Assembly (NCBI GenBank): GCA_020024465.1
Contig: JAHHTT010000008.1
Coordinates: forward strand, 1-60,769
Length of the DNA: 60,769 bases
Reading direction: 5' to 3'
Origin: Odoribacter sp.
GTDB taxonomy: Bacteria > Bacteroidota > Bacteroidia > Bacteroidales > Marinifilaceae
The notes under the pieces are model-generated. The model did not search any database, was not told where the DNA came from, and saw only the letters and a list, made by a program, of their open reading frames with translations. Position numbers and translations under genes: made by a program. Of this stretch, positions 51,514 through 59,888 are shown piece by piece; within the stretch, counting starts at the first letter, position 1, and each line of letters opens with the position of its first letter.

Positions 51514-53460
51514 TCAAAGAGTATCTCCATGTTTGTGTATGTATTTGGCAAAAACTTCCATAGCTTCATATTCTGCCATTCCCAAGCGGTTGTAGATATC
51601 CGCAGTATTCCTGTTGCGGTCTTCTGCTCTTTGCCAAAATTCTCTTGGATCATCTCCTGGGAAGGCTGGTCCGTTATTCTGTGAACCGTGGCGATAAATG
51701 GACTTACGTTTGATGGCTAATTCTGCAGGACTGATTGGTACGGCCATGTCTACTTTTTCGATTTCCCATTCCATCCAGGCTCCACGGTACCACCAGGTAT
51801 TGCACTTTTTGAACCAATCATCTTCGTCAACTATGTTATAGGCTCTTAAAATTGCATCCAGACACACTCCATGAGTCCCGTGCGGATCTGCCAGATCTCC
51901 TGCAGCGTAGATTTGATGGGGTTGTACTTCGCGTAACAATTTGACAATAATGTCAACATCCGTTTGGCATAGTGGATTCTTTTTGACTGTGCCTGTTTCG
52001 TAAAATGGAAGATTCAGGAAGTGAACTCTTTCTTCCGGTACGCCCAAGTAGCGGTCAGCAGCACGAGCCTCTGCCCGGCGTAAGGCTGCTTTGTATTTTA
52101 ATAAATTTGAAGCTTCTGCTTTTTCTTCTTGCTTAGTCTGAATGTCTTCTTTTATTTGTGCGAATACTTCTTCCATCTTTTGAATGTTTCCACCACCTAA
52201 TTCCGTAAAAGCACATGCAATATCCATTTGTTGATATAGATAGTCGTCCAATACTGCTATGCTGCCCGATGTCTGGTAGGCAACATGAACTTCATGTCCT
52301 TGTTCGACCAGACGGGCAAAGGTTCCGCCCATAGAGATAACATCATCATCTGGATGTGGGCTGAATATTAATATACGTTTGGGATATGGTGTCGCACGTT
52401 CGGGACGGGTAGAGTCATCTGCATTGGGTTTGCCTCCTGGCCATCCGGTGATGGTGTGCTGTAAATCATTGAATACTTGTATATTAACCTTGTTGGCCGA
52501 ACCGAACGTTTTGACAAGATCTGTCATGCCGTTTTCAATATAGTCTTTGTTTTCTACTTTAAGAATCGGTTTCCCGACTTTTTGGCATAACCAGATGACA
52601 GCCTTACGGATTAATTTGTCATTCCATTCAACTTTACTGACGAGCCATGGTAAATTTACCCGAGTCAGATTTTCTGCAGCTTTTTCATCAATGACAAATT
52701 GTGCGTTGGGGTGTAATTGTAAAAATGTTGCAGGTACGGCATCTGAAATGCTTCCTTCAACAGTCGCTTTGATAATTGGGGCTTTTTTCTCCCCCCAGGC
52801 CATTAAAATGATTTTCCGTGCCTTCATAATGGTACCTACTCCCATGGTGATTGCACGTGCTGGAACTTTGTCTATTCCACCAAAATCTCCTGCGGCATCT
52901 TTGATGGTAAGATCATTCAAGTAAATCATCCGGGTGGACGATGAAAGTGAAGAGCCGGGTTCGTTAAATCCGATATGTCCGGTCCGTCCGATTCCTAAAA
53001 TTTGAATATCCAATCCTCCGGCTGCTTCTATCGCTTTTTCGTAATTTCTACAAAACTCTTCTATTTGTTCTTTATGTAAAGTCCCGTCAGGAATATGAAT
53101 ATTGGCCGGGTCTATATCTATATGATTAAATAAGTGATGGTGCATGAAATAGTGATAGCTCTGATCTGACTCCTTTGGCATGGGCAAATATTCATCAAGA
53201 TTAAATGTCACTACATTGCGGAATGATAAGCCTTCCTCTTTGTGCATACGCACTAATTCCTGATATAATTTTATTGGGGAGGAACCTGTCGCTAGTCCTA
53301 ATACACATTGTTCGTTTTTTGTAGCTTTCGTACGAATCAGCTCTGCAATTTCTTGTGCAACGGCTTTTACCGCATCTGCAGGTTTTTCGTAAATACTGAT
53401 TGGCAGTTTTTCAAATCTGTCTGCTCCTTCGCCTCTGGCGATGTAATTGTTTGTTTTCAT
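51514..53460 (-). CDS. nagB: Glucosamine-6-phosphate deaminase fused to a PIG-L deacetylase domain
   Basis: A 648-residue two-domain enzyme. The N-terminal NagB domain (about 20-285) has GLATGSSPIKLYQEL, the catalytic-loop region NLDEYLPMPKESDQSYHYFM, and GIGRTGHIGFNEPG. The C-terminal PIG-L/LmbE domain (about 370-640) has the zinc motif SPHPDDDVISMGG and a later PHGTHGVC His motif. NagB turns GlcN-6-P into fructose-6-P and ammonia; the PIG-L part may deacetylate the N-acetyl precursor, so the fusion could do both steps. That is inference. The fusion is known in Bacteroides. It is transcribed with the ROK regulator 21 bp upstream. Confidence 0.93.
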   Translation of the reverse strand: MKTNNYIARGEGADRFEKLPISIYEKPADAVKAVAQEIAELIRTKATKNEQCVLGLATGSSPIKLYQELVRMHKEEGLSFRNVVTFNLDEYLPMPKESDQSYHYFMHHHLFNHIDIDPANIHIPDGTLHKEQIEEFCRNYEKAIEAAGGLDIQILGIGRTGHIGFNEPGSSLSSSTRMIYLNDLTIKDAAGDFGGIDKVPARAITMGVGTIMKARKIILMAWGEKKAPIIKATVEGSISDAVPATFLQLHPNAQFVIDEKAAENLTRVNLPWLVSKVEWNDKLIRKAVIWLCQKVGKPILKVENKDYIENGMTDLVKTFGSANKVNIQVFNDLQHTITGWPGGKPNADDSTRPERATPYPKRILIFSPHPDDDVISMGGTFARLVEQGHEVHVAYQTSGSIAVLDDYLYQQMDIACAFTELGGGNIQKMEEVFAQIKEDIQTKQEEKAEASNLLKYKAALRRAEARAADRYLGVPEERVHFLNLPFYETGTVKKNPLCQTDVDIIVKLLREVQPHQIYAAGDLADPHGTHGVCLDAILRAYNIVDEDDWFKKCNTWWYRGAWMEWEIEKVDMAVPISPAELAIKRKSIYRHGSQNNGPAFPGDDPREFWQRAEDRNRNTADIYNRLGMAEYEAMEVFAKYIHKHGDTL

Positions 53461-53481
53461 AGACAATATAGATTGTTTTAA

Positions 53482-54708
53482 CTAGTACAATGAAAAGTTA
53501 CTTTCAGTGTCATAATATAAATGTTCCATAACTAGGCTGAGTGTGCCGAGTATGCAGGCGTTTCCTGCTAATATACTTGTCTTGAGTTCGCAATGATTTT
53601 TTAACCGTGTTAAGGTGTATTTGTCAATGGAATGTTGTATGGATGATAAAATAATGTCCTGAGCGTCAGTAATCTTTCCTCCGATGACGATCAATTCAGG
53701 ATTAAATAAATGTATCAGACAAGCCAATGCTTCTCCTATATGTTCGCTGGCGCGTTGTAGTAATTCGATGGCAAAAATGTCATCGGCTTGAGCTGCCCGG
53801 ATGATTGATTCGAGAGTTACAGCGTCCGCCCGTTGAGCGATTGCGGTTGCTCTGCCTGATTCGATGGCTTGGCGTGCCGCTTTTACAATCGACCTGCCAG
53901 CTGCCACGGTTTCCAAACAGCCGATCTTGCCGCAATAGCATAAATCTTCAGAACCGGAAATACGGATGTGCCCGAATTCTCCGGCCATCCCTTTGAATCC
54001 CGTATAAGGGCGACCATTTAAAATCATTCCCATCCCAATGCATTCGCTGATACTAACACATAGAGCATGAGAAGCTTCGCGTGCACTGCCGAATGTATGT
54101 TCGGCCAATGCCATTGTGCTTGAATCGTTGTCTATGAATACCGGCATGCCCAACATCTCTTCTAATTTCTTGCGAATATTGCTTCCATTGAATGTGAGAT
54201 AGGTAAATGAGTTACCGTCACTATCGATCAGACCGGGTAAGGATACTCCGGCTACTTTTATTTTACTTCTTGGAATATTCAGGTCTATAAGGCTTTTTTC
54301 TATTTTTTGTTTTAAATCTTGTAAAACAGCTGTATTGTCATGATTCTCCAAAAGGGAGGGGAAAGTTTGTACACAACCTATAATTTCTTTGCGTAGGCTG
54401 AATATGGCAATTTTTAATTGTTCGCGTCCCAAATCGATGCCCATTATGTAGGCGGCATCTGGATTTAATGAAAAAATATGAGGACGTTTACCCCCGATAG
54501 AGGCTCCTTGCCCCTGGTCAATCACCCAACCTTCTTCAATCAGTTCGTCGATGATTTTGCTGATGGTAGGGGTTGTCATATTTGTCAGACGGCAAATTTC
54601 GGGTTTGGATAATGTCTCAAAACGATAAAAATCGCGTATGATGTCTTTTTTCTGTTGGTAACGTTTTTCTTTCAGTCCGGGAAGTGTATGTTTATTTTCT
54701 ATTTGCAT
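53482..54708 (-). CDS. ROK-family transcriptional regulator (NagC/Mlc-like)
   Basis: A 408-residue repressor: N-terminal winged HTH (KPEICRLTNMTTPTISKIIDELIEEGWV), then a ROK sugar-kinase-like fold with the phosphate loop GIDLGREQLK, the ROK zinc motif CYCGKIGCLE and the Asp in FIDNDSSTMAL region. The TTG at 54726 was passed over for the ATG at 54708. As the first gene before nagB it probably controls its own operon in response to an amino sugar. Confidence 0.9.
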   Translation of the reverse strand: MQIENKHTLPGLKEKRYQQKKDIIRDFYRFETLSKPEICRLTNMTTPTISKIIDELIEEGWVIDQGQGASIGGKRPHIFSLNPDAAYIMGIDLGREQLKIAIFSLRKEIIGCVQTFPSLLENHDNTAVLQDLKQKIEKSLIDLNIPRSKIKVAGVSLPGLIDSDGNSFTYLTFNGSNIRKKLEEMLGMPVFIDNDSSTMALAEHTFGSAREASHALCVSISECIGMGMILNGRPYTGFKGMAGEFGHIRISGSEDLCYCGKIGCLETVAAGRSIVKAARQAIESGRATAIAQRADAVTLESIIRAAQADDIFAIELLQRASEHIGEALACLIHLFNPELIVIGGKITDAQDIILSSIQHSIDKYTLTRLKNHCELKTSILAGNACILGTLSLVMEHLYYDTESNFSLY

Positions 54709-54916
54709 TATGTAGCTATTAGTCAATTATTTGTTCGGTTATATCAGTTGGAGTGATATCCGGAGATCCGGATGATCTTTGATAGAAACACTAACTGTCT
54801 GAGGTGGAGTAATGGGAATGACTATTCTTGTGCTTCGCTGATAAACTCATATAAATCAAAGGGGTGAATAAAAATTGCATAATCATGACACATAGATTTA
54901 AAATCTGTTTTGTTCA

Positions 54917-54924
54917 CAAAGATA
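54917..54924 (-). promoter_or_regulatory. -7 element of the ROK-nagB operon
   Basis: TATCTTTG on the reverse strand matches TAnnTTTG. The -33 region is not clear. Confidence 0.5.
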
Positions 54925-54950
54925 CAAAAACTTTGTAAAATAATTGCGGA

Positions 54951-55007
54951 ACCCTGTTTTTTTAATTCCAAATTATAGTATAGTTATCTGTACGAAAAAA
55001 ACAGGGT
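54951..55007 (-). terminator. 13-bp inverted repeat with 31-nt loop after rlmN
   Basis: 54951-54963 and 54995-55007 are perfect reverse complements (CCCTG plus seven Ts). It lies 13 bp downstream of the rlmN stop on the reverse strand, so it may act as a terminator, but the T tract is inside the arm and the loop is unusually large. Confidence 0.5.
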
Positions 55008-55020
55008 AAAATGATATTGG

Positions 55021-56061
55021 TTACACCTCCTTGGCTGCCAGTTGTCCGCAGGCTGCATCAATGTCCTTACCTTTGCTTCTGCGAATATTGACTATCATAT
55101 TGCAATGTTCCAGATATTTTACGAATTCATCGCGTTTTTTTTCTGGACTATGCTGGAAATCAGAACCTTCAACATGATTATATTCGATAAGGTTGATTTT
55201 TATAGGAAATTGTCGGCAATAAAAAGCCAGAGCCTTGGCATCCTCAAGGCTGTCGTTGATGTCTTTAAGAAGGAGATATTCAAAAGTTGGACGAGTGCCC
55301 GTTTTTTTTACAAAATATTTCAGGCTCTCAGCCACATCCTTTAATGGATAAGTTTTGTTTATCGGCATCAGCGACGTTCGTACACTTTCTTTGGCTGCAT
55401 GAAGCGATACGGCAAGATTGAATCGTACGCCGTCGTCTGCAAGTTGGCGGATTCTATCCGGTATGCCGGCCGTGGATACGGTGATACGGTACGGTGACAT
55501 GGCAAGTCCGTCATCTGCTGTGATACGCTCAATGGCTGTCAATACATTTTCATAATTTAACATTGGTTCACCCATACCCATGAAAACAATATTTGAAAGC
55601 GGGAAGCCCCGGGCTTCTGCAGCAGCCTTGGCTGCCGTCACCTGATTGAAAATTTCTCCGTATGTGAGGTTCCGTTTGAACCCCAATGTTCCGGTTGCAC
55701 AGAATTTACAGCCTAATGGGCAGCCGGCCTGTGACGATACACATACGGTAAACTTTTGATTCCCGGGAATCAGGACGCTTTCTACAATTTCGTTATCATA
55801 TAATTTCCAGGCTGTTTTAATCGTTCCGTCCGAGGCCGTCTGTATATGGATTGGTTCCAGACGGTCAAAATACCAGTTATGGGACAATAGTTCGCGGGTC
55901 GCGCGTGATAAATTTGTCATTTCTTCAAAATCGGTTACGCCTCGTTGCCAAATCCATTGCCATATTTGTTTGGCACGAAAGACTTTTTCTCCGTTGGAGA
56001 TAAGGAAATGACTGATGTCATGTAATGACGCCTGTCTGATATTGCGGGATAAATTGTCCAT
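55021..56061 (-). CDS. rlmN: Dual-specificity 23S rRNA/tRNA adenine-C2 methyltransferase RlmN
   Basis: A 346-residue radical SAM enzyme that methylates C2 of A2503 in 23S rRNA and A37 of some tRNAs. The cluster motif is GCPLGCKFCATG (CxxxCxxC); FMGMGEPMLNYENV and the late Cys in IDAACGQLA, needed for methyl transfer, are present. Its length is normal. The start is the ATG at 56061. Confidence 0.95.
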   Translation of the reverse strand: MDNLSRNIRQASLHDISHFLISNGEKVFRAKQIWQWIWQRGVTDFEEMTNLSRATRELLSHNWYFDRLEPIHIQTASDGTIKTAWKLYDNEIVESVLIPGNQKFTVCVSSQAGCPLGCKFCATGTLGFKRNLTYGEIFNQVTAAKAAAEARGFPLSNIVFMGMGEPMLNYENVLTAIERITADDGLAMSPYRITVSTAGIPDRIRQLADDGVRFNLAVSLHAAKESVRTSLMPINKTYPLKDVAESLKYFVKKTGTRPTFEYLLLKDINDSLEDAKALAFYCRQFPIKINLIEYNHVEGSDFQHSPEKKRDEFVKYLEHCNMIVNIRRSKGKDIDAACGQLAAKEV

Positions 56062-56092
56062 AGAACGATTATAATGAATGTAAATATGTTTG

Positions 56093-56100
56093 CAAAGGTA
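56093..56100 (-). promoter_or_regulatory. -7 element of rlmN
   Basis: TACCTTTG on the reverse strand, 31 bp before the rlmN ATG. No good -33. Confidence 0.5.
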
Positions 56101-56223
56101 GTCAACTCTTTGTTAAAATAAAATGAAATCCGCATTACATGCAGATTAAATTATATTTTGATCCTGTAATAGAAAAGCGAGTTATAATTTTTCGCGAAAA
56201 CGATTGTTTCTAATTAAAATGTA

Positions 56224-56231
56224 TAACTTTG
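56224..56231 (+). promoter_or_regulatory. -7 element of the S46 peptidase gene
   Basis: TAACTTTG fits TAnnTTTG, 38 bp before the ATG. A TTG at 56204-56206 lies 17 bp upstream. Confidence 0.5.
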
Positions 56232-56269
56232 GGGCGAAAAAATAGAATTTAAATAACACTATAATTTAC

Positions 56270-58432
56270 ATGAAGAGGATTTTTATTATTGCGGCTGCCC
56301 TGCTTGCCCTATCTGTGGCAAAGGCAGATGAAGGTATGTGGCTGCTTTCTCGTCTGAAGCAGCAAAACATTGAAAAAATGCAGCAAATGGGTTTTAAACT
56401 TACTGCAGAGGATATTTATGACATCAACAAACCGGGCATCAAAGATGCTATCGTAGGTTTAGGCAATGAAGGACGTCCGTTCCGCCATTTCTGTTCGGGC
56501 GAAATCATTTCTCCCAACGGTCTGTTGTTGACCAACCATCATTGCGGTTTTGGGGCTATTCAGGCTCATTCTTCGGTAGAACACGATTATCTGCGTGATG
56601 GATTTTGGGCTTATAAGATGGAGGACGAATTGGCAAATCCGGGTACTACGGCTTCTATTTTAGAGCGTATGGAAGATGTTACCGACCGGGTAAATGCAGT
56701 GCTGGATGATAAAATGAATGAAACTGAACGCAAAGCCGCCATTGAGCGGATTTCTGCTGAAATTATAAAAGAAAATACAAAAGGAACTAAATTGAGTGGG
56801 CAGGTACAAGCGATGTTTGAAGGAAACCAGTTCTTCCTGTTCTTATATACTATTTATAAAGATGTCCGTTTGGTGGGAGCGCCTCCTCAGAGCATGGGCA
56901 AATTTGGAGGTGACACTGACAACTGGATGTGGCCCCGTCATACTGCCGATTTTTCCATGTTCCGTATCTACACAGCTCCGGATGGAAGCCCGGCTGAATA
57001 TTCAAAAGATAATGTGCCTTTGAAACCGAAACACTTCTTGCCGGTATCAATCAAAGGTGTGAAAGATGGCGATTTTGCAATGATTATGGGATTCCCCGGA
57101 ACTACCGACCGCTATTGCACAAGCTTCGGTTTGGAGAATACGATGGATGTAACCAATACAATCCGTCATAAAGTGCGTACCGACAAATTGGCTATCATGC
57201 GTGAAGGTATGGAAAAAGACCAGAAAACCCGTATCCAATACGCGTCTAAATATGCCAGCTGTGCCAATTACTGGAAATATTCAAACGAGCAGAACAAAGC
57301 TTTGCGTAATTTGAACACAATGGGCAACAAACAGGCTATTGAACGTGAATTTACGGCATGGGTGAATGCAGATCCTGCCCGCAAGGCTATGTATGGAAAT
57401 GTATTGTCTGATATCGAACAAGCATACAAGGGATTGAAAGAATTCTCTGTCGCTGAAACATATGCTCAAGAAGCATTGGCAGGACCGGAATCTCACTTGT
57501 TTGCTTATCAGGCTGGACATGGAATCGAATTGCTTGGCAAAGCAGAAACTTCTGATAAAGAGAAAGAGGCTATCAAGGCTCAACTTGATGAAATGGCAAA
57601 AGCATTCTATAAAGACTTCAATGCAGATGTAGATGCTAAATTGTTTGCCGTATTGTTCAAGGTGTATAGCGATAATGTAAGTGAAGAGTTACATCCGGAG
57701 GTGATTACCTTGATTAATAAAAAATACAAGGGTGATTATAACAAGTACGCTGCTGAGTTAAAAGCTAAATCAGTGTTTATGAGTGAAGAGGCTTTCGCAG
57801 CATTCCTGGCAAAACCTGATATGAAAAAATTGGCAAAAGATCCGGTTTATCAGGCTGGAAAATCTTTTTATGATGTTTACTTGAAATTGTCTGCTATGAC
57901 GAAAACAATCCGTGAGCAAATCAAGCGTGGAAACCGTTTGTTCGTACGCGGATTAATGGCGATGAATCCTGACAAGGCATGGGCTCCGAATGCAAACTCC
58001 ACAATCCGTCTGACTTATGGAAAAGTAGGCAGTTATAAGCCTCGCGATGCTGTTTTCTATGACTACTATACAACATTGGCCGGTGTATTGGAGAAAGAAG
58101 GTCCTGCTGGAGGTGAATTTGAAGTTCCCGCACGTTTGAAAGAACTTTATGCAAAGAAGGAATTTGGTCCTTATGGCAAAGATGTTCTGCATGTTAATTT
58201 CATTACAGATAACGATATTACCGGAGGTAATAGCGGTTCCGGTGTCATCAATGCAGAAGGACACTTGATTGGTACCGCTTTTGACGGTAACTCCGAAGCT
58301 ATGTCCGGAGATATTGACTTTGAGGAGAACCTGCAGCGTTGTATCAATCTGGACACCCGTTATATGCTGTGGATTGTTGACGTGTTTGCAGGAGCAAAGA
58401 ATTTGATTAACGAAATGACGATTATTAAATAA
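56270..58432 (+). CDS. S46 family dipeptidyl-peptidase, DPP7-type
   Basis: A 720-residue exported serine peptidase that removes dipeptides from free N-termini in the periplasm. It has a signal peptide ending near AKAD (about residue 19), the catalytic His in LLTNHHCGF, and Ser655 in TGGNSGSG. Residue 673, which sets specificity in the family (Arg in DPP11 for acidic P1, Gly in DPP7 for hydrophobic P1), is Gly here, pointing to DPP7-like preference. The final Pro of the family GNSGSP motif is Gly. It is followed 14 bp later by ilvE, so the two are probably one transcript. Confidence 0.93.
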   Translation: MKRIFIIAAALLALSVAKADEGMWLLSRLKQQNIEKMQQMGFKLTAEDIYDINKPGIKDAIVGLGNEGRPFRHFCSGEIISPNGLLLTNHHCGFGAIQAHSSVEHDYLRDGFWAYKMEDELANPGTTASILERMEDVTDRVNAVLDDKMNETERKAAIERISAEIIKENTKGTKLSGQVQAMFEGNQFFLFLYTIYKDVRLVGAPPQSMGKFGGDTDNWMWPRHTADFSMFRIYTAPDGSPAEYSKDNVPLKPKHFLPVSIKGVKDGDFAMIMGFPGTTDRYCTSFGLENTMDVTNTIRHKVRTDKLAIMREGMEKDQKTRIQYASKYASCANYWKYSNEQNKALRNLNTMGNKQAIEREFTAWVNADPARKAMYGNVLSDIEQAYKGLKEFSVAETYAQEALAGPESHLFAYQAGHGIELLGKAETSDKEKEAIKAQLDEMAKAFYKDFNADVDAKLFAVLFKVYSDNVSEELHPEVITLINKKYKGDYNKYAAELKAKSVFMSEEAFAAFLAKPDMKKLAKDPVYQAGKSFYDVYLKLSAMTKTIREQIKRGNRLFVRGLMAMNPDKAWAPNANSTIRLTYGKVGSYKPRDAVFYDYYTTLAGVLEKEGPAGGEFEVPARLKELYAKKEFGPYGKDVLHVNFITDNDITGGNSGSGVINAEGHLIGTAFDGNSEAMSGDIDFEENLQRCINLDTRYMLWIVDVFAGAKNLINEMTIIK

Positions 58433-58446
58433 AAATACTGACTGCT

Positions 58447-59469
58447 ATGAAAAATTTAGATTGGAGTAAATTGTCTTTTGGATATTCAAAAGCAGATTAC
58501 AATGTTCGTTGTTATTACAGAGATGGTAAATGGGGAGAATTGGAAGTTACCGATTCTGAAATGTTGAACATTCACATGGCTTCTACCTGTCTTCACTATG
58601 GCCAGGAAGCTTTTGAGGGAATGAAGGCATTCCGTGGTAAAGATGGTAAAATCCGCTTGTTCCGTTGTGAAGAGAATGCAAAACGCATGCTTAGCTCTGC
58701 CGAGTATGTGATGATGCAGGCTCCTTCTGTTGAGTTGTTTACAGAAGCTGTCGTTAAAGCTATCGAAATGAACAAGGAATATGTGCCGCCTTATGAATCT
58801 GGTGCTAGCTTGTATATTCGTCCGTTGTTGATCGGTGTAGGACCGCAGATGGGTGTCGCTCCGGCAAAAGAATATTTGTTTGTTGTATTCGTAGCTCCGG
58901 TTGGACCGTACTTCAAGGCTGGTTTCAAACCGACGAAAGTGATGTTGGAACGTCATTATGACCGTGCTGCTCCAAACGGAACCGGCCATATTAAAGTGGG
59001 CGGTAACTATGCTGCCGGTATGCGTTCTGGAGAAGTGGCTCACCAAAAAGGTTATTCAACTGCTATCTTCTTGGATTCAAAAGAAAAGAAATACATTGAC
59101 GAGTGCGGTCCTGCTAACTTCTTCGGAATTAAGGACAATACTTACATCACTCCGTATTCTCATACAATTCTGCCGTCAATCACCAATAAGAGCTTGATGG
59201 CATTGGCTGAAGATATGGGATTGAAAGTAGAACGCCGTCACATTGCAGTCGAAGAGTTGGAAACTTTCACCGAAGCGGGAGCTTGCGGTACCGCTGCTGT
59301 AATCAGCCCTATCGGACAGATTGATGATTTGGAAAACAATAAGAGCATTGTTTTCGGAAATCCGGAAGTACCGGGGGAATGGTGTACTAAATTGTATAAC
59401 CGCCTGCGTGCAATCCAATATGGTGACGAACCGGATAAATTCGGTTGGGTGAAAGTATTGGAGTTCTAA
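58447..59469 (+). CDS. ilvE: Branched-chain amino acid aminotransferase
   Basis: A 340-residue fold-type IV PLP enzyme interconverting Leu/Ile/Val and their keto acids. It has CLHYGQEAFEGMKAFRG, the PLP lysine in GHIKVGGNYAAGM, and the late EAGACGTAAVISPIG phosphate-binding segment. The length is that of the long BCAT form. Being next to a peptidase that favours hydrophobic residues suggests use in catabolism of peptide-derived amino acids as well as synthesis. A terminator follows. Confidence 0.95.
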   Translation: MKNLDWSKLSFGYSKADYNVRCYYRDGKWGELEVTDSEMLNIHMASTCLHYGQEAFEGMKAFRGKDGKIRLFRCEENAKRMLSSAEYVMMQAPSVELFTEAVVKAIEMNKEYVPPYESGASLYIRPLLIGVGPQMGVAPAKEYLFVVFVAPVGPYFKAGFKPTKVMLERHYDRAAPNGTGHIKVGGNYAAGMRSGEVAHQKGYSTAIFLDSKEKKYIDECGPANFFGIKDNTYITPYSHTILPSITNKSLMALAEDMGLKVERRHIAVEELETFTEAGACGTAAVISPIGQIDDLENNKSIVFGNPEVPGEWCTKLYNRLRAIQYGDEPDKFGWVKVLEF

Positions 59470-59496
59470 TGTATAAATGCATATAGTTGGCAAAAT

Positions 59497-59542
59497 GAGA
59501 GCCGGCCGGTCCTTTGGGACTTGGTCGGCTCTCGTGTTTTTT
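59497..59542 (+). terminator. Terminator after ilvE
   Basis: An 8-bp outer stem (59497-59504 with 59526-59533) with further inner pairing of GGTCC/GGACT, followed by GTGTTTTTTGTG. It lies 28 bp after the ilvE stop. Confidence 0.8.
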
Positions 59543-59634
59543 GTGTATGTCATTCGTTGTACTCCCTTATCGATGTCCGTTCACTCTCTCTCCGACCTCT
59601 CATAAACCTTGTACTTATGTCTTACGTTTCTCCG

Positions 59635-59719
59635 TTCCATTTCCGAAGTTCCTCCGAAGCTCGTCCGAACGAGAAGTAGCGAGCAATGGCAGAGCTTCGG
59701 GGAAGGTTACGGGAATGGA
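59635..59719. repeat. Long imperfect inverted repeat with nearby direct repeats
   Basis: Three paired blocks with matching order: 59654-59662 with 59692-59700 (9 bp perfect), 59649-59652 with 59701-59704, and 59636-59645 with 59710-59719 (10 bp, one wobble), around a 29-nt loop. TCCGAA recurs at 59642, 59653 and 59664. It could be a MITE-like or REP-like element, or an RNA hairpin. Confidence 0.5.
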
Positions 59720-59841
59720 GGGAGGGGCATGGGAGGAGATTTTACATGAAACGGATGATTGATGTCGGGAAAATATTTTCAAAATACAATCTAAAAAAAC
59801 AAAAAAAATATAACAACAGAATAAAGCGGGCGAATCGATTA

Positions 59842-59849
59842 TATATTTG
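59842..59849 (+). promoter_or_regulatory. -7 element of the TonB_C gene
   Basis: TATATTTG fits TAnnTTTG, 39 bp before the ATG at 59889. The A-rich upstream region has no TTTG at the right spacing. Confidence 0.5.
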
Positions 59850-59888
59850 TATTGAATTTAATGTCTAATCCGTTAAAATTAAGAAGCC

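Larger units (their letters stand above)
54709..55020. other. 312-bp spacer between the ROK regulator and rlmN
   Basis: No gene seen. It holds a -7 element for the ROK gene (TATCTTTG, reverse strand, 54917-54924), so its leader is about 200 nt; a short inverted repeat ATCCGG-agat-CCGGAT at 54758-54773 inside that leader, a candidate operator or hairpin; and a perfect 13-bp inverted repeat at 54951-55007 next to the rlmN end. Confidence 0.6.
59470..59888. other. 419-bp gene-free region with strong strand asymmetry
   Basis: After the ilvE terminator, 59555-59670 is pyrimidine-rich on the forward strand and 59690-59740 is purine-rich, with an imperfect long inverted repeat centred near 59677. 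59760-59840 is A-rich and ends in the promoter of the next gene. Short forward-strand frames here have no credible start or composition and are not called. Confidence 0.6.

Noticed and set aside
54758..54773. Short palindrome considered as a defined ROK operator
   Set aside because: Only one copy, far downstream of the -7 element; not enough to name an operator.
59514..59762. 82-codon forward frame in the ilvE downstream region
   Set aside because: It starts within the terminator, covers the pyrimidine/purine asymmetric repeat and has low-complexity, non-protein-like composition.
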